Assembly: GCA_041674705.1 (NCBI GenBank)
Contig: JBAYVF010000009.1
Span: 1 to 62,495, forward strand
Reading direction: 5' to 3'
Length of the DNA stretch: 62,495 nt
DNA from: Aquincolibacterium sp041674705
GTDB taxonomy: Bacteria > Omnitrophota > Omnitrophia > Omnitrophales > Aquincolibacteriaceae
The translations under genes and the position numbers were made by a program. Positions within the stretch are counted from its first letter, which is position 1; the number at the start of each line of letters is the position of its first letter. Positions 61,284 through 62,495 of this stretch are shown piece by piece. The notes under the pieces were generated by a model that ran no database searches, was not told where the DNA came from, and saw only the letters and a list, made by a program, of their open reading frames with translations.

Positions 61284-62415
61284 CGCTCCGCGTATTCTCA
61301 TCACCCGCACAGATCGCATCGGGGACCTGGTCCTCACCACACCGCTTTTTAAGGCCCTCCGCGAAAAATTTCCCAAGGCCTGGATCGCAGCGCTCGTGTT
61401 TCTCGAGCATCGCGAGATCGTCGAAGGGAATCCTTATCTGGATGAAGTGATCCTTTATGACAAAAAGGGGAACGAGCGCGGTCTTTGGGGCCAGTTCCTT
61501 TTTAGCCAAAAACTTCGGAGTGAGAAATTCGATGTAGTGATCTATGCCCATGGAACAAACCGGATGCATCTCGCAGGGTGGCTTGCCGGGATTCCCATTC
61601 GGATCGGATATGATCGTCGTGCGTCTTGGGCGCTTTCGTATGTGCATCCTTACAATAAAAAAGAAGGGAAAAAACAGGAGGCGGAGTATCTTTTCGAACT
61701 CCTTGAGCCTCTGGGCGTGACCCCGCCCGAAGAGATCGAAACTTTTTTTCCGGTTACAGATCCATCCGTTCGCTCTCTTGAGACCCTGCGTCTGTCCCAT
61801 AAAATTCCGTACGATCGGCCCCATTCTCTTTCAGAAGAATCAAAGGTTAATGGGACCAGCCCTGGCAACCTTTTCAAAAAAGAAAATGGAGGCCAGGACA
61901 GGCCATGGATTGTTCTAAATCCGTCGGCGAGCGATGTTACCAAAATGTGGCCGGCCGAGCGCTTTGCTGAGCTCGTGACCCGGATCCAGAAAGATCGCCC
62001 CAGTATTTTTCTTGCGATCGGAACTGCCCAGGATCGTCCCATCATTGAAACATTGATAAAAAATACCTCGGTCCCGGTTTTTGATCTGAGCGGAAAGCTT
62101 TCCTTGGGGATGCTGGGCGCGCTTTTGAAAAGGGCGTCCTTGCTCGTCTCCAACGATTCGGGGCCCGTTCATATTGCGACCGCGGTGGGCACGCCGGTTG
62201 TTTCCATTTTCGGGAGATATGAAGCGGGTCTTGGGCCCAAACGCTGGCAACCGCTGGGAAAACATTCACGCGTGGTCGCTAAGGACGTCTCGTCCATTCC
62301 TGAAAGCGAACGCAAGTTCACCTACATCAGTGAAATCACGGTGGAAGATGTGCATCAGGCCGTGAAGGATCTTTTAACGCTCTCGCCGTCGCCTCAAAGG
62401 ACGAAAGCTGGATGA
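61264..62415 (+). CDS. Glycosyltransferase family 9 with an in-frame hairpin element insertion
   Basis: The 383-residue product opens RILITRTDRIGDLVLTTPLF and has IRIGYDRRASWALSYVHPYN, then VLNPSASDVTKMWPAERFAELV and SNDSGPVHIATAVGTPVVSIFG, a full GT9 core. Between the two domains, residues ~185-215 (with NGTSPGNLFKKENGGQDRPW) are encoded by a copy of the paired-hairpin element read in frame. The insertion falls in the interdomain linker, where it is likely tolerated. The start lies within the end of the upstream gene. Confidence 0.87.
   Translation: MSLKLPDAPRILITRTDRIGDLVLTTPLFKALREKFPKAWIAALVFLEHREIVEGNPYLDEVILYDKKGNERGLWGQFLFSQKLRSEKFDVVIYAHGTNRMHLAGWLAGIPIRIGYDRRASWALSYVHPYNKKEGKKQEAEYLFELLEPLGVTPPEEIETFFPVTDPSVRSLETLRLSHKIPYDRPHSLSEESKVNGTSPGNLFKKENGGQDRPWIVLNPSASDVTKMWPAERFAELVTRIQKDRPSIFLAIGTAQDRPIIETLIKNTSVPVFDLSGKLSLGMLGALLKRASLLVSNDSGPVHIATAVGTPVVSIFGRYEAGLGPKRWQPLGKHSRVVAKDVSSIPESERKFTYISEITVEDVHQAVKDLLTLSPSPQRTKAG
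61820..61903 (+). mobile_element. Paired-hairpin element inside a GT9 coding region
   Basis: Stem 1 is CCCATT (61820-61825) with AATGGG (61849-61854); AATCAAAGGTTAATGGG closely matches the aroE outer copy. The linker is ACCAG. Stem 2 is CCTGGC (61861-61866) with GCCAGG (61892-61897), with AACCTT after the left arm and ACAGGC after the right arm, as in the 41.2 kb copy. The frame stays open through it. Confidence 0.7.
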
Positions 62416-62419
62416 TGCG

Positions 62420-62495
62420 ATGAAAATAATTTTCCGGTGTTTGTGGAGCGCCCTCTTCTTTTATTTCCTGGCGTTCTCGGCTTATGCTGCGGAAA
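62420..62495 (+). CDS. Start of an exported protein, cut by the window edge
   Basis: ATG 62420 opens a frame of 25 codons to the edge: a short basic start (MKIIFR), a hydrophobic run (LFFYFLAFS), and AYAAE, which looks like a signal peptidase I site. It follows the last GT9 gene by four bases. The rest of the protein is outside the window, so no function can be given. Confidence 0.65.
   Translation, partial: MKIIFRCLWSALFFYFLAFSAYAAE

Overview
The window is a gene-dense stretch from a Gram-negative bacterium. It carries lipid A and LPS-core genes (waaA, lpxK, an LpxL-type acyltransferase, several family 9 glycosyltransferases), a SurA-type periplasmic chaperone and a prepilin peptidase, so the cell has an outer membrane. 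Gene order, the many intergenic palindromes and the protein flavour suggest an uncultured lineage such as Omnitrophota or a relative. That is an inference; no rRNA or tRNA gene is visible to test it.

Layout. (1) 1-23022: the end of rpoB, rpoC, then a fused str-S10-spc-alpha array (rpsL, rpsG, fusA, rpsJ to rplO, secY, adk, map, infA, rpmJ, rpsM, rpsK, rpsD, rpoA, rplQ), all on the plus strand. No tuf follows fusA and no rpmD (L30) lies between rpsE and rplO. (2) 23040-33769: housekeeping genes: a class I aminotransferase, a strikingly short Mfd-like translocase, SurA-type PPIase-pdxA-rsmA, a polyprenyl diphosphate synthase, rsmI-purN, and eno-ftsB. (3) 33935-44763: an exported alpha/beta-hydrolase-like protein, then branched-chain and aromatic amino-acid synthesis (ilvB-ilvN-ilvC-leuA-aroE-[prepilin peptidase]-aroC-aroK-aroB). 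(4) 44870-49480: an ORF6N-domain protein coupled to dprA, a four-helix-bundle S23 gene between inverted repeat arrays, an RDD membrane protein, and two unassigned proteins. (5) 49652-62495: topA, a XerC/D recombinase, and an LPS cluster (waaA, lpxK, an acyltransferase-ELM1 fusion, a GT4-GT9 fusion, three more GT9 enzymes, and the start of an exported protein).

The most unusual signal is the DNA between and inside the genes. A paired-hairpin element (stem 1 around CCCAAT/ATTGGG, a short linker, stem 2 usually followed by purine-rich sequence) occurs about eight times: before adk, map, infA, the mini-mfd and the prepilin peptidase, twice before aroE where one copy sits inside another, and once in frame inside a GT9 gene. 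Stem 2 shows a compensatory base change between copies, and at map and infA it covers the apparent Shine-Dalgarno sequence. A second element with inverted ends CCCGTTAGAGA occurs twice in opposite orientations. Several other imperfect palindromes sit at gene ends, and some supply the stop codon or last residues of the upstream protein.

Coordinates and stems were read by eye. Family assignments rest on motif recognition, not on database searches.
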